From assembly GCA_009693055.1 (NCBI GenBank), contig SHYA01000004.1, positions 1 through 64,000 of the forward strand: a stretch of 64,000 nt of DNA, given 5' to 3'. The translations under genes were made by a program, and so were the position numbers. Every line of letters begins with the position of its first letter. Positions within the stretch are counted from its first letter, which is position 1. The stretch comes from Dehalococcoidia bacterium (lineage in GTDB: Bacteria > Chloroflexota > Dehalococcoidia > Lucifugimonadales > SHYT01). Positions 1-8,684 of the stretch are shown here, piece by piece. A model generated the notes under the pieces. That model had not been told where the DNA came from. It ran no database searches and saw nothing but the letters and a program-made list of their open reading frames with translations.

Positions 1-375
1 GATGCCGGAAACCAGCCGGCCGCCGGAAATCATGTCTACCATCGCCAGGTGCTCCGCCAGCCAGAGCGGGTCGTCCCAGATGGGTAGCACGTTCCCCAGC
101 ATGATGAGCTTGGCCTTCCTGGTCTGCCGCGCCAGGATGGTCAGGTCCACGTTGGTGACGCTCTGCATGCAGAACGGCGTGTTGTGGTGCTCGTTCATCA
201 TGAGCGCCTCAAATCCCACCTCCTCCGCGTACAGCTTCTCGTCCAGGTACCGGTTGTACAGCTGCGCGCCTATCTGTGGTTTGTAGGATGCGTTGCTGGT
301 TTCAATCATGCTGCCAGCAGCCACCCTTAACTCCGCGTCTTGATAGGGCTGCTCCGTGAAGTGTCCGATGAGCAT
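1..375 (-). CDS. LLM-class flavin-dependent oxidoreductase, N-terminal part
   Basis: This is the first 125 codons of a luciferase-like (bacterial luciferase/F420 family) oxidoreductase that runs off the left edge. The complement reads MLIGHFTEQPYQ and includes the family-typical stretches MMNEHHNTPF, a GNVLPIWDDP segment and the DMISGGRL turn. These enzymes are TIM barrels that use FMN or F420 for two-electron chemistry; the substrate cannot be told. The start is the ATG at 375, preceded by GGAGGAG about 7 bases upstream and by a convincing promoter. The gene is divergent from the MIP18/Mrp pair. An F420-dependent enzyme would fit the F420 operon later in the window, but that link is inference. 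Confidence 0.85.
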   Translation of the reverse strand, partial: MLIGHFTEQPYQDAELRVAAGSMIETSNASYKPQIGAQLYNRYLDEKLYAEEVGFEALMMNEHHNTPFCMQSVTNVDLTILARQTRKAKLIMLGNVLPIWDDPLWLAEHLAMVDMISGGRLVSGI

Positions 376-420
376 GGATCTCTCCTCCTGCTAGAGACGC
401 AATGTTGAGCCTTCTGCGCC

Positions 421-451
421 ACTATAAGTTACCCTACACCACTGCTGTCAA
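421..451 (-). promoter_or_regulatory. Sigma-70-like promoter for the LLM oxidoreductase
   Basis: On the complement a perfect TTGACA (446-451) is followed after 18 bases by TTATAG (422-427), or after 19 by TATAGT. Transcription would start about 40 bases before the ATG at 375. Confidence 0.65.
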
Positions 452-637
452 CCTTCATGTACGGAAGTCGGTGAAACGCGGACGCATTGGGCACGAATCT
501 GTTGCGTTTGTCCTCACAACTGTCAGAAAGGGCCATCTTCAGCCTATGCGGTCATGGCTGCACGAGTGCTGCCACTAGAGCGTGCTCTATGAGTCGCCGC
601 CTTGGTTTTTCGATCACATGAAAGTCTTTCGTGGAAA

Positions 638-667
638 TTGACATTCGTGGCCGCCGCTGCGTATACT
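638..667 (+). promoter_or_regulatory. Sigma-70-like promoter for the MIP18-Mrp pair
   Basis: TTGACA at 638-643 and TATACT at 662-667 are separated by 18 bases. The expected transcription start, near 674, lies between this element and the ATG at 691. This rules out the upstream start at 631 used in the ORF track. Confidence 0.75.
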
Positions 668-690
668 CGGCTTGGAACGGGAGGTGGCCC

Positions 691-993
691 ATGCCGGCGA
701 CCAGGGAACAAGTGGTTGAGGCGCTTCGTGAAGTCTACGACCCGGAGATTCCTGTCAATGTCTACGATCTTGGCCTGATCTACGACATCAAGGTCGACGA
801 TGCCAATAAGGTCTACGTCCGTATGACGCTCACAGCGCCAGGCTGCGGGATGGGGCCTTACATCGCGCAGCAGGCGGAGTGGCGCATCGCTGAAATTGAT
901 GGCGTGGAAGACGTAGAAGTGGAGATGGTCACGGAACCCCCGTGGACTCCGGAACTGATTACCCCCGCGGGGAAGGAACTCCTCGGCATCTAA
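691..993 (+). CDS. MIP18-family (DUF59/SufT-like) iron-sulfur assembly protein
   Basis: A 100-residue single-domain MIP18 protein. It carries the family hallmarks YDPEIPVNVYDLGLIYDI near the N-terminus, the TAPGC cysteine motif (about residues 50-54) and the PPWTPELIT segment near the C-terminus. Family members help load or mature Fe-S proteins. The start is the ATG at 691, chosen for GGGAGG just upstream and because the longer reading begins before the promoter. The stop overlaps the Mrp start (TAATG), so the two are translationally coupled. In many bacteria this domain is fused to the N-terminus of Mrp; here it is a separate gene directly upstream, supporting a shared role. Confidence 0.9.
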   Translation: MPATREQVVEALREVYDPEIPVNVYDLGLIYDIKVDDANKVYVRMTLTAPGCGMGPYIAQQAEWRIAEIDGVEDVEVEMVTEPPWTPELITPAGKELLGI

Positions 994-1868
994 TGACGCA
1001 ACAGCAAGACCTGCCGCTGCACACCGAGCAGGGAAAGGGGACGGCTGCGTCCTCTTCCCCACGGCAGGTGTCGCCTCAGGACCGGGCGCGCCTTGAGGGG
1101 ATGAAGCGGAGTTGGGAGCAGCGCCGCCAGATCAAGGAGCGTCTGGAAAAAGCCAAGCACCGCATTGCGGTGTACAGCGGCAAGGGCGGCGTCGGCAAGA
1201 CCACTGTCGCTATCAACTTGGCGGTTATGCTGGCCCAGCAGCACCACAAGGTCGGATTGCTGGACGTGGACATCGACTGCCCCAACGTGGTCAGAGCGCT
1301 CAAGGTTGAGCAGCGGGCACGTTTTGAGGAAGGGGTGTTCTATCCAGCGGAGCGGTGGGGGGTGAAGGTGATGTCCACCGCGTTTTTCCAGGAGCGGGAG
1401 GACGAGGCGATCATCTTTCGCGGCCCCATGATCCACAACACCATTCTCCAGTTTCTTCAGATGACGGAGTGGGGCGACTTGGACTACCTGATTGCCGATA
1501 TGCCGCCGGGCACATCCGACGCCGCGTTGACCGTTATGCAGACCGTGCCTTTGGACGGCTTTGTGGTGGTCACAACGCCTCAAGAGCTGGCTATGGTGGA
1601 CGCGCTGCGCTCCATCAACATGATCAAGCGGCTCAACCTGAGGGTGCTTGGCGTGGTGGAGAACTTTAGCGGGGACGTCTTTGGTACGGGCGGCGGTGAG
1701 GCTTTGGCCAAACAGGCCAACGTGCCGTTCTTTGGGAAGTTGGAGCTCCGTAAAGACTACCGCGACGAGTCCAAACCGACGGTGCTGGCCAGCAAAGTGG
1801 TGTACAAAGAGTACGAGGCGCTGGCGAGCAAGCTCAAGGCCGATCTGGCGGTCCCCGCCCCTTCTTAG
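993..1868 (+). CDS. Mrp/ApbC/NBP35-type P-loop ATPase, Fe-S cluster carrier family
   Basis: A 291-residue P-loop ATPase. The deviant Walker A GKGGVGKTT lies at about residues 62-70, followed by the LLDVDIDCPN switch, the DYLIADMPPGTSD Walker B region and VTTPQELAMVDALRSI, all typical of Mrp. An N-terminal Gln/Ser/Arg-rich extension of about 60 residues precedes the ATPase. Start at 993 (TAATG overlap with the MIP18 gene) rather than 942. Oddity: where Mrp proteins normally carry a CPxCG cluster-binding motif after VVEN, this protein reads VVENFSGDVFGTGGG and has no cysteine pair. Cluster carriage is therefore uncertain, and it may act as a partner ATPase to the MIP18 protein. Confidence 0.88.
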   Translation: MTQQQDLPLHTEQGKGTAASSSPRQVSPQDRARLEGMKRSWEQRRQIKERLEKAKHRIAVYSGKGGVGKTTVAINLAVMLAQQHHKVGLLDVDIDCPNVVRALKVEQRARFEEGVFYPAERWGVKVMSTAFFQEREDEAIIFRGPMIHNTILQFLQMTEWGDLDYLIADMPPGTSDAALTVMQTVPLDGFVVVTTPQELAMVDALRSINMIKRLNLRVLGVVENFSGDVFGTGGGEALAKQANVPFFGKLELRKDYRDESKPTVLASKVVYKEYEALASKLKADLAVPAPS

Positions 1869-1907
1869 GTCACGGCGCGCAGACCTTCATTTCCTGCTCG
1901 ATTCCGC

Positions 1908-3812
1908 CTACTGCTGCTGTCCCTTCGTTGGCTCCTTCGGCTCCTGGCTTGTCGGCACGGGCTGAGGCGGCGTGGGAGCGCCGGAAGCTACCGGCAGCTG
2001 GAGCACCTTGCCTTTCTGCGGTGTTTCCTTCGCGGCCTTACGGGGCTTCTTCCTCTTTTCCTCTCCGCCGGCGGACCGGCGCATCACCTCCAGCTCTCTG
2101 GCGAGCACCATACGGAAGTAGGAGGTGTACTCGCCGACGCTGCGGAATTTCGCCTCCCGCAGCTTGAGGAGCTTGCCGGGAGAGGTCTTGCGTAGCTCGG
2201 CTAAGGAGCGGAGGAGCGCAAGGTGGAGCATTGAAGCGGCCTGGTCCGGGTCTGTGTGAGCGCCGCCTTCCGGTTCCGGGACTACCCCGTCAATGACGCC
2301 CATCTCGGCGCAGTCGTTGGCTGTGAAGTGGAGAGACTGGGCGGCTTCTTCGGACCTGTCGGCGTCGCGAAACATGAGCGTGGCGGCGCTTTCGGGGGAT
2401 ACCGGTAGGAAGACCGCGTTTTCGAGCATGAGGGTACGGTCGGCCACGCTAAACGCCAGGGCGCTTTCGCGGCCACCCTGGTTGATGATGACCGAGACGG
2501 TTGGGACGGGCAGCTCCGCCATCGTCGCCATCGTGTCGGCAATGGCGCGGCCGATGCCGTGCTGTTCGGCTTCAAGGCTCATAGCGGGTCCCGGCGTGTC
2601 GATGAGCGTGACCACCGGGAGGCGAAACTTTGCCGCAAGTTTCATGGTCCGCTGGGCCTTGCGGAATCCCTCCGGCAAGAGCGCGGAGCGCTCAGTGTCC
2701 GCGGGGGACACTTTTGGCACCTGGGCGATCAGCATGATCGGCGCCCTGTCCAGCGTTGTGAGGCCGCAGAGCACCGAGGGCTCATCGCCAGCGAGCCGGT
2801 CGCCGTGGAGCTCCAGGAAGTCTGGGAACAGCCGCGCGATGTAGGCGTGCGCGGTGGGCCGTCCGGGGTGCTGGGTCAGCCGGAACACTTCCGCGGCATC
2901 TCGTTCGACACGGGGGCGCTTGAGGACCGCCTTCCCCTTGGGGGCTTTCAGCTTTGCCGGCTGGTGCTCCGGGTTCAGGAAGGAGAGGAGCTGCACGATG
3001 CTCCGGCGGATGTCCGCGCGTGGCGTGACCATGTCCACCATGCCGTGAACAAGATGCGCCTCGGAGGTGTGCGCCTCTTGCGGTAGCGGAGACTTGGCCA
3101 TCTGCTGAAGGACGCGCAGCGGGGAGAACCCCATGATCGCCCCCGGTTCGGCGATGAGGACGTCCGCCAGGTTGACGAAGCTGGCGTACGCTTGTCCCGT
3201 GGTTGGGCTTGCCAGGATGCACAGGTAGGGCAGTCCGGCGCGGTGCATCTGGTTGGCCGCGACGGTGGTCTTCGCCATCTGCATGAGGGAGAGGACGCCT
3301 TCCTGGATACGGACTCCGGAGCTCGTTACCACCATGACAAGGGGCCAGCGGCGCTTGATGGCGTAATCAAAGGCGAGCGCCACCTTCTCGCCCACGACGC
3401 ACCCCATGCTGCCGCCCATGAAAGCGAAGTCTATGCAGACGAAGACGCAACGCTGGCCGTTGATCTTGCCGCGGCCGACGACGGCGGCTTCGTTCATCCC
3501 GGTGCGGCGCTGGTCGCCGAACAGCCGCTTCCGGTACGGGACTTTTCCGCGGAAGGACAATGGGTCCAGGGACGTTACGGTGCGGAATTTCTCCTTGAAC
3601 CCTTTCGGGTCCATCAGAAGCTTGACTCGCTCCTGGGCGGAGAGGGTGTAATGGAAACCGCAGGCTGGGCAGACGCGGTAGGTTCCATAGGACTCCTGCC
3701 CTCGCAGGTCGCCTCCACATAAGAGGCACGACTCCCGCTTCGGTAGTTCCTGGTGGTCCTTGCTCCCCCGACCCAGAAGCGCCGAGAGGATGCCGCCAAG
3801 ACTGCGGACCAC
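1908..3812 (-). CDS. Acetyl-CoA carboxylase carboxyltransferase, fused beta-alpha (AccD-AccA)
   Basis: A 634-residue fusion of both carboxyltransferase subunits of acetyl-CoA carboxylase, which transfer CO2 from biotin to acetyl-CoA for fatty acid synthesis. The N-terminal half is AccD, with a four-cysteine zinc ribbon (C29, C32, C48, C51) and GGSMGCVVGEK, SGVRIQEG and GAIMGF segments. From about residue 300 it becomes AccA-like (HPGRPTAHAYI, LHGDRLAGDE, IDTPGPAMS, GGRESALAF). It ends in a basic, proline-rich tail of about 50 residues. The start is a GTG at 3812 with AGGAG upstream, 12 bases after ftsK stops, so it is the last gene of the udg-rnj-ftsK-accDA run. The biotin carboxylase and carrier genes are not in the window. 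Confidence 0.93.
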   Translation of the reverse strand: MVRSLGGILSALLGRGSKDHQELPKRESCLLCGGDLRGQESYGTYRVCPACGFHYTLSAQERVKLLMDPKGFKEKFRTVTSLDPLSFRGKVPYRKRLFGDQRRTGMNEAAVVGRGKINGQRCVFVCIDFAFMGGSMGCVVGEKVALAFDYAIKRRWPLVMVVTSSGVRIQEGVLSLMQMAKTTVAANQMHRAGLPYLCILASPTTGQAYASFVNLADVLIAEPGAIMGFSPLRVLQQMAKSPLPQEAHTSEAHLVHGMVDMVTPRADIRRSIVQLLSFLNPEHQPAKLKAPKGKAVLKRPRVERDAAEVFRLTQHPGRPTAHAYIARLFPDFLELHGDRLAGDEPSVLCGLTTLDRAPIMLIAQVPKVSPADTERSALLPEGFRKAQRTMKLAAKFRLPVVTLIDTPGPAMSLEAEQHGIGRAIADTMATMAELPVPTVSVIINQGGRESALAFSVADRTLMLENAVFLPVSPESAATLMFRDADRSEEAAQSLHFTANDCAEMGVIDGVVPEPEGGAHTDPDQAASMLHLALLRSLAELRKTSPGKLLKLREAKFRSVGEYTSYFRMVLARELEVMRRSAGGEEKRKKPRKAAKETPQKGKVLQLPVASGAPTPPQPVPTSQEPKEPTKGQQQ

Positions 3813-3824
3813 TGGCTGTTACTC

Positions 3825-6020
3825 CTAGGGCACCGGCTGTTCGTGGTCTGTGGGGACGACCTGCCGTGGCTTGCCTTGAGGGGCTGGCAGGACGATATCC
3901 AGCTCCTCCAAACGATCGAGCAGCCGAGCGGCTCGTGGATACCCTACGCCGAGCTTCCGTTGAAGGAGCGAGGCCGAGAGCGAACCGTGCGTCTGGGCAA
4001 GCTCCTTGGCGCGGGAGAGTAGCTCGTCCTCCTGGTTTTCGCCCCCCTCTTCTTGTACTAACGCGATGGGCGGGACAGGTGTTCCGTGTTGATCTCTCCA
4101 GAACTGGGTGAGCTGGGTGATTTCGTTGTCGGAGACGTACGCCCCCTGGATTCTCTTGGGTTTCGGCGCGCCGATGGGCGCGTAGAGCATGTCGCCGCGG
4201 CCGAGCAGTTTCTCCGCGCCGGAGCCGTCCAGGATGGTCCGTGAGTCCACCTGCGAGGTGACCGCAAAGCTGATGCGGCTGGGGAAGTTGGCCTTGATCA
4301 GGCCGGTGATGACGTCAACCGACGGGCGCTGCGTGGCGACCACGAGATGGATGCCGACCGCCCTGCCAAGCTGCGCGAGGCGGCACAGGCTGTGTTCTAC
4401 GTCCACGGAAGCCGCCATCATCAGGTCCGCCAGCTCGTCAATGACCACGACGAGGTAAGGCATCCGTTGTTCAAGCGAATGGATGTTTTTGTTATATCCT
4501 TGGATGTTGCGCGCGCCTGCCGCCTCTAACGCCTTGAACCGTTCTTTCATCTCGGTGATGGCGCCGCGCAACACCGGCACCGCCTGGTCAGACTCAACAA
4601 TGACCGGAAGCGCCAGATGGGGGGTGCCGTTATAGGGGGTGAGTTCCACCCTCTTGGGGTCGGTCATCACCATCCGGACGTGAAGGGGGGTCATCTGCAT
4701 GAGGAGCGAGCCGATGATGGTGTTCATGCAGACGCTTTTCCCGCTGCCGGTGGCGCCCGCGATGAGCAGGTGGGGCATCGCGGTCAGGTCGGCGACCACG
4801 GCCTCGCCGCCGGCCCCTTTGCCCAGCGCGATGGGGAGGTTGCCGCTCTTTTGCAGCGCCTTGAAGGCTGGGCTTTGCATGACCCCCTGGAGGGTGACGG
4901 TGGCGGGAGATTTGTTGGGGACTTCAAGCCCGACGAACGCCTCTCCAGGCACGGGTGCCTCAAACCGCAGGCTCTTCGCGGCGAGCGCCATCGCCAGGTC
5001 TTTTTCGCGCGCCAGGATGGTGTCCACCCGGACACGAGACTTTTCTTCTATCTGGACGACAATGGGTTTTCCGGACTTGTCCAGCTTGGTATGGCCGTCT
5101 TTGTCCCTGTCCTTCACCTCGCGGACGCGACGGACCCACCCGGGGACAAGCCCGAACTGCGTGACCACCGGCCCGGGTCGAATCTCCTGGACTTCCACCT
5201 CAACACCGTAGTCAGCAAGCGTTTGCTCAATGAGCCGCGCCTTTTCCAGGTTTTCCTCCTCCGACAGCTTGTTCTGTGGTTCCTCCAAGAGCAGGCTCAT
5301 CGGTGGGAGTTTCCAGCCGCCGTTGCCATTGGCCCCTTTGGAGGTAGCGCGTGCCGGCTCCTTAGCGGCTGCCGCCTGCGGCGCGCCCGCTCCGGACGCC
5401 TTGCGCTTGAACGGGAACCGGCCGTTTTTGGATTGTGGCGTAGGCGCCGCGGCCTCACCGCCTGTTTCGGGTTCCGCGGCTCCCTCCGGAGGCGCGGCCT
5501 CGTGCTTGAAAAGCCATGCCTGCGCGGCAAGAAAACCGTTGTGGCTCCACCGGAGGCCGTATCCCGCAGCGCTCCCAAGTGGGCCGCGGCAGCGCCACGC
5601 AAGGCGCGGGAAAGCGACGGCGAACGCCAGAAGAAGCCCGAAGGCAGCGGTTACGCCCCCAAAGAACGCCGGCCAGTCTGCGACCTCGTCCCCGACGTTG
5701 CCGCCCCAGCCTTTTTGGTACATGGACAGGGCGATTGCGGAGACGAGGGCCACGATTGTGGCGGCGGTGATCCAGTTGGCCCTGCGGAGGAGGCCGCGCG
5801 GGTTGCGCCAGGCGAGGAACGGTACGGCCACCACGAGCAATCCCATACCGGCGAGGGCGTAGTGAACTTGTTGCCAGAGCGCAAAGCCGATGGCGGCCAA
5901 GGCGGAGATCACGAGGGCGAGGCCGATCCAGGGGGCCAGGTCGCGGGCCTGCTCGACGAGGTGGTCAATCAAAGGGGCGCGGCTTGCGGAATGGGAAGAA
6001 CGCCGGGCGGTCTTTGCCAT
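3825..6020 (-). CDS. ftsK: FtsK/SpoIIIE-type DNA translocase
   Basis: A 731-residue membrane-anchored chromosome translocase. About four hydrophobic helices fill the first 160 residues. A low-complexity Ala/Pro/Lys linker follows to about residue 240, then the alpha/beta motor with Walker A GATGSGKS near residue 420, a VVIDELADLMM Walker B and the VHLVVATQRPSVDVITGLIK-like region. A C-terminal winged-helix gamma domain (about residues 660-715, LGVGYPRAARLLDRLEE) would read orientation sequences such as KOPS/SRS. It moves DNA at the septum during division or dimer resolution. It sits between RNase J and accDA on the same strand. Confidence 0.95.
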   Translation of the reverse strand: MAKTARRSSHSASRAPLIDHLVEQARDLAPWIGLALVISALAAIGFALWQQVHYALAGMGLLVVAVPFLAWRNPRGLLRRANWITAATIVALVSAIALSMYQKGWGGNVGDEVADWPAFFGGVTAAFGLLLAFAVAFPRLAWRCRGPLGSAAGYGLRWSHNGFLAAQAWLFKHEAAPPEGAAEPETGGEAAAPTPQSKNGRFPFKRKASGAGAPQAAAAKEPARATSKGANGNGGWKLPPMSLLLEEPQNKLSEEENLEKARLIEQTLADYGVEVEVQEIRPGPVVTQFGLVPGWVRRVREVKDRDKDGHTKLDKSGKPIVVQIEEKSRVRVDTILAREKDLAMALAAKSLRFEAPVPGEAFVGLEVPNKSPATVTLQGVMQSPAFKALQKSGNLPIALGKGAGGEAVVADLTAMPHLLIAGATGSGKSVCMNTIIGSLLMQMTPLHVRMVMTDPKRVELTPYNGTPHLALPVIVESDQAVPVLRGAITEMKERFKALEAAGARNIQGYNKNIHSLEQRMPYLVVVIDELADLMMAASVDVEHSLCRLAQLGRAVGIHLVVATQRPSVDVITGLIKANFPSRISFAVTSQVDSRTILDGSGAEKLLGRGDMLYAPIGAPKPKRIQGAYVSDNEITQLTQFWRDQHGTPVPPIALVQEEGGENQEDELLSRAKELAQTHGSLSASLLQRKLGVGYPRAARLLDRLEELDIVLPAPQGKPRQVVPTDHEQPVP

Positions 6021-6086
6021 ATGCGTATCTACCTCAGTACGAGACGGGTCCGCCTTATGCCGGCGGACGCAGTGCCTTGCAGTATA

Positions 6087-7766
6087 TCAGACGGCGACGA
6101 CAACCGGAAGGATCATTGGACGCCTTTTCGTCTCAGCGTACAGAAATCCTCCCAAAGCTTCCTTCACCTGGGCCTGGACATAGTCTGCGTGGACGGCAAG
6201 CTCGGCTTTCTGAGCCAGCGCGTCCTTCACCTTCGCGGCGCCCCGCCGCAACAAGTCTCCTTGCTGGTCGGCATCCACAAACCCCGTGGAGACGATTTGG
6301 GGTTCCCCCAGCAGGAGGCCGCTGTGCTGGTCAACCGTAAGCACGACTATCACGACGCCGTCCCGGGAGAGGGTCTTGCGGTCCCTGAGCACGGCGCTCT
6401 TGGGGTCCCACAGGCGCAGGCCGTCGACGTAAATATGCCCGCAGGGGATCCGCTCCACGATACTGCCATGTGCTGTGGTCAGCTCCAGGACGTCGCCATC
6501 CTCCATCACGAAGACGTTCTTTTCAGGCACGCCGACCGACTGTGCCAGGAGTCCGTGGGCCGCAAGATGGCGGTACTCCCCGTGGACGGGAACAAAGTAC
6601 TTCGGCTGGGTCACGCGGAGCATGAGCTTGAGGTCTTCCTGGCTGGCATGGCCGTGCACGTGCACGAGGGCGTTGCGGGAGGTAAGGACCCTGGCACCTT
6701 GCCGCGTCAAGTTGTCAATGGTGCGGCTGATCACCGTCTCGTTGCCAGGAATGGGCGACGCGGAGACCACGACTGTGTCGTTCGGGATGATCCGGATGAG
6801 GGGGTGGCTGCCATTGGCGATGCGGGTCAGGCCTGAGGTGGGTTCCCCCTGGCTGCCGGTGGTGATGACGACCACCTCCTCAGGGGGGAGGTTCTTGATC
6901 CGTTCCCAGGGCAGGAGCACGCCCTCAGGGACGAGCAGGTACCCCGTCTTGGTGGCGATGGTGGTGTTATCCACCATGCTCCTGCCGACGATGGCGACCT
7001 TGCGGCCTGAGTCAGCGGCTGCATTGAGGACCATTTGCACCCTGGAGATGAGCGAGGCGAATGTGGCTACAATCACACGCCCAGGCGCTTCCCGGATGAT
7101 GCGCTCCAGCCACTCGCGGACAACGGCTTCGGACTGGGTGTAGCCCGGCACCTCCGCGTAGGTGGAGTCCGAAAGCAGGAGGAGGAGGCCTTTTGAGCAC
7201 AGGAGCGCAAGGTGCTGGAAGTCGGTGGGACGGCCGTCAATCGGCGTGTGGTCTATTTTGAAGTCACCGGTGTGGATTACCAGGCCCAAGGGAGTGGTGA
7301 GCGCCACGCCCATAGCGTCTGGGATGCTGTGGCAGACGCGGAAGAACTCCGCCCGCAAGGCTCCAAGCTGGATGGGCTGGCCAGGCTCCGCCCGGTGGAG
7401 CAGGGCGTCCCGAAGGACGTGGTGTTCCCGAAGCTTGACCTGCACCAGCTCGTAGCCCAGCCCCACGGCGTACACCGGCACCTTGAGCCGTGGCAGCACG
7501 TAGGGCAGCGCGCCCGTGTGGTCCTCGTGGCCGTGCGTGATCAGGATGCCGCGAATGCGCTTGGCGTTGCGTTCCAGATACGAGATGTCAGGGATGACCA
7601 GGTCCACGCCCAGCATGTCCTCTTCGGGGAACATGAGCCCGCAGTCAATGACGACGATGTCGTCGCCGTACTCCAGGGCGAGCATGTTCTTGCCGATCTC
7701 CCCCAGCCCTCCCAGGGGGACCACGCGCAGCGGGCGGCTGGCAGAGGACCTGTCGTGCGGGCTCAC
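6087..7766 (-). CDS. rnj: Ribonuclease J
   Basis: A 559-residue metallo-beta-lactamase/beta-CASP nuclease involved in mRNA turnover and 5'-3' processing. It opens with LRVVPLGGLGEIGKN, then the zinc-binding HGHEDHTGAL motif near residue 75, HTGDFKIDH, a SDSTYAE motif, the beta-CASP region (RSMVDNT, TGSQGEP) and PVHGEYRHL near the C-terminus. The track ORF extends 122 codons too far upstream. I place the start at the GTG at 7766, which overlaps the uracil-DNA glycosylase stop as GTGA, the usual sign of translational coupling. Length and motifs match family members. Confidence 0.93.
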   Translation of the reverse strand: MSPHDRSSASRPLRVVPLGGLGEIGKNMLALEYGDDIVVIDCGLMFPEEDMLGVDLVIPDISYLERNAKRIRGILITHGHEDHTGALPYVLPRLKVPVYAVGLGYELVQVKLREHHVLRDALLHRAEPGQPIQLGALRAEFFRVCHSIPDAMGVALTTPLGLVIHTGDFKIDHTPIDGRPTDFQHLALLCSKGLLLLLSDSTYAEVPGYTQSEAVVREWLERIIREAPGRVIVATFASLISRVQMVLNAAADSGRKVAIVGRSMVDNTTIATKTGYLLVPEGVLLPWERIKNLPPEEVVVITTGSQGEPTSGLTRIANGSHPLIRIIPNDTVVVSASPIPGNETVISRTIDNLTRQGARVLTSRNALVHVHGHASQEDLKLMLRVTQPKYFVPVHGEYRHLAAHGLLAQSVGVPEKNVFVMEDGDVLELTTAHGSIVERIPCGHIYVDGLRLWDPKSAVLRDRKTLSRDGVVIVVLTVDQHSGLLLGEPQIVSTGFVDADQQGDLLRRGAAKVKDALAQKAELAVHADYVQAQVKEALGGFLYAETKRRPMILPVVVAV

Positions 7767-8383
7767 AGGAGCTTGAGTTGCTGGGTGGTCGATTCGGCGG
7801 AAGTGACCTGGGGTTGCATGCCGGCCTGGGCGAGACCGCTTTCTTTGAGCACCGCCGGCAGCCGCTTCATGTCGTCCTCCAGTGCCTTGCGGACGGTAGA
7901 CGAACGCAGGGCTGCGGCGGGGTGGTACAGGGGATAGATGGTCACGTCGCCCGTTTGACGCGGCCGCCCGTGGACGCGGCCGATGGTCTCCTGGGGGAAG
8001 AAGTGCCCAAGCGAGAAACGGCCAAGTGTGGCGACCACCTGCGGCCTGAGGAGGCGGAGCTGATGTTCCAGGTATTTTCGGCACGCCTGGACTTCGCCCG
8101 GCAACGGGTCCCTGTTCTCCGGCGGTCGACACTTGACTACATTGGTGATGAACACCTGGTCCCGCGTTAGGCCGATGCCGGCCAGCAACTGTTCCAGCAG
8201 CCGCCCGGCGGCGCCGACGAAGGGTCTCCCTTCGTGGTCTTCATAGAACCCTGGGCCCTCGCCGATGAACACGAGCCTGGGATTTTCGGGGCCTTCGCCG
8301 GGGACGGCGTTGGTGCGCGTACGGCTCAAGGTACAGTCGGTGCAGGCGCGAATGCGTCCTTCCAGCTCCAGCAGCTCGCTCAC
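7763..8383 (-). CDS. Family 4 (thermostable-type) Fe-S uracil-DNA glycosylase
   Basis: A 206-residue family 4 uracil-DNA glycosylase that removes uracil from DNA to start base excision repair. Seen in the sequence: a CTDC pair at the N-terminus and CRPPENRDPLPGEVQAC, which give the four cysteines of the 4Fe-4S cluster; motif A GEGPGFYEDHEGRPFVG; and the C-terminal YHPAAAL motif. The start is a GTG at 8383 with GGAGCAACC upstream and a good promoter. It overlaps the RNase J start by four bases, so it leads the leftward operon. Confidence 0.93.
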   Translation of the reverse strand: MSELLELEGRIRACTDCTLSRTRTNAVPGEGPENPRLVFIGEGPGFYEDHEGRPFVGAAGRLLEQLLAGIGLTRDQVFITNVVKCRPPENRDPLPGEVQACRKYLEHQLRLLRPQVVATLGRFSLGHFFPQETIGRVHGRPRQTGDVTIYPLYHPAAALRSSTVRKALEDDMKRLPAVLKESGLAQAGMQPQVTSAESTTQQLKLL

Positions 8384-8431
8384 GGTTGCTCCACGACCAC
8401 GGGGTCAGTGCGGGTCCACGGCTTCGGGCGC

Positions 8432-8461
8432 ATCATAGCACACGGGCGAGCAGCGCAGCAA
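8432..8461 (-). promoter_or_regulatory. Promoter of the udg-rnj-ftsK-accDA run
   Basis: On the complement TTGCTG (8456-8461) and TATGAT (8432-8437) are 18 bases apart, about 50 bases before the GTG at 8383. Confidence 0.5.
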
Positions 8462-8608
8462 CGGAAGCGAAACTCCAACGCTGCTCGTTTGGCTTGCCTG
8501 GGGGGCAGACGGAACGCTGGGAAAGGAGGTCCGGCGTGCTCGACATAGCCCATGACAGCACATCGGCCGTCATGCCCGAGAGCGGCTTCGTGAGCACCTA
8601 AAGTAGGG

Positions 8609-8637
8609 TTGCGCGCCTCCGGTCAACGTGGTATACT
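8609..8637 (+). promoter_or_regulatory. Promoter of the nusA-infB operon
   Basis: TTGCGC (8609-8614), a 17-base spacer and TATACT (8632-8637). It lies about 80 bases before the nusA start and directly before the leader hairpin. The rest of the 335-base gap between the glycosylase and nusA (8384-8718) holds the divergent promoter and nothing else I can support. Confidence 0.65.
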
Positions 8638-8661
8638 TTCACTGTCTCCTGTGGGACTGAG

Positions 8662-8684
8662 AAGTGGGCTTGCCCCACTTTTTT
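8662..8684 (+). terminator. Intrinsic terminator/attenuator in the nusA leader
   Basis: AAGTGGG (8662-8668) pairs perfectly with CCCACTT (8674-8680) around a five-base loop and runs into TTTTTT (8679-8684). It lies between the nusA promoter and its ribosome-binding site, so most transcripts could stop here. A similar hairpin ahead of rimP/nusA operons is common in other bacteria. Autogenous control by NusA is an inference. Confidence 0.75.

Larger units (their letters stand above)
376..690. other. Divergent intergenic region
   Basis: About 315 bases without a gene between two divergent start codons. It holds one promoter for each direction (listed separately). I see no operator, riboswitch or small RNA beyond these. 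The track ORFs here begin upstream of the transcription start or lie antisense to the next gene, so they are not real. Confidence 0.6.

Noticed and set aside
631-690. Longer start for the MIP18 gene
   Set aside because: The extra codons overlap the TTGACA/TATACT promoter, and the ATG at 691 has the ribosome-binding site.
4617-6836. 739-codon ORF on the plus strand opposite ftsK and RNase J
   Set aside because: It is antisense to two clear genes and shows no domain; long antisense frames are expected in high-GC DNA.
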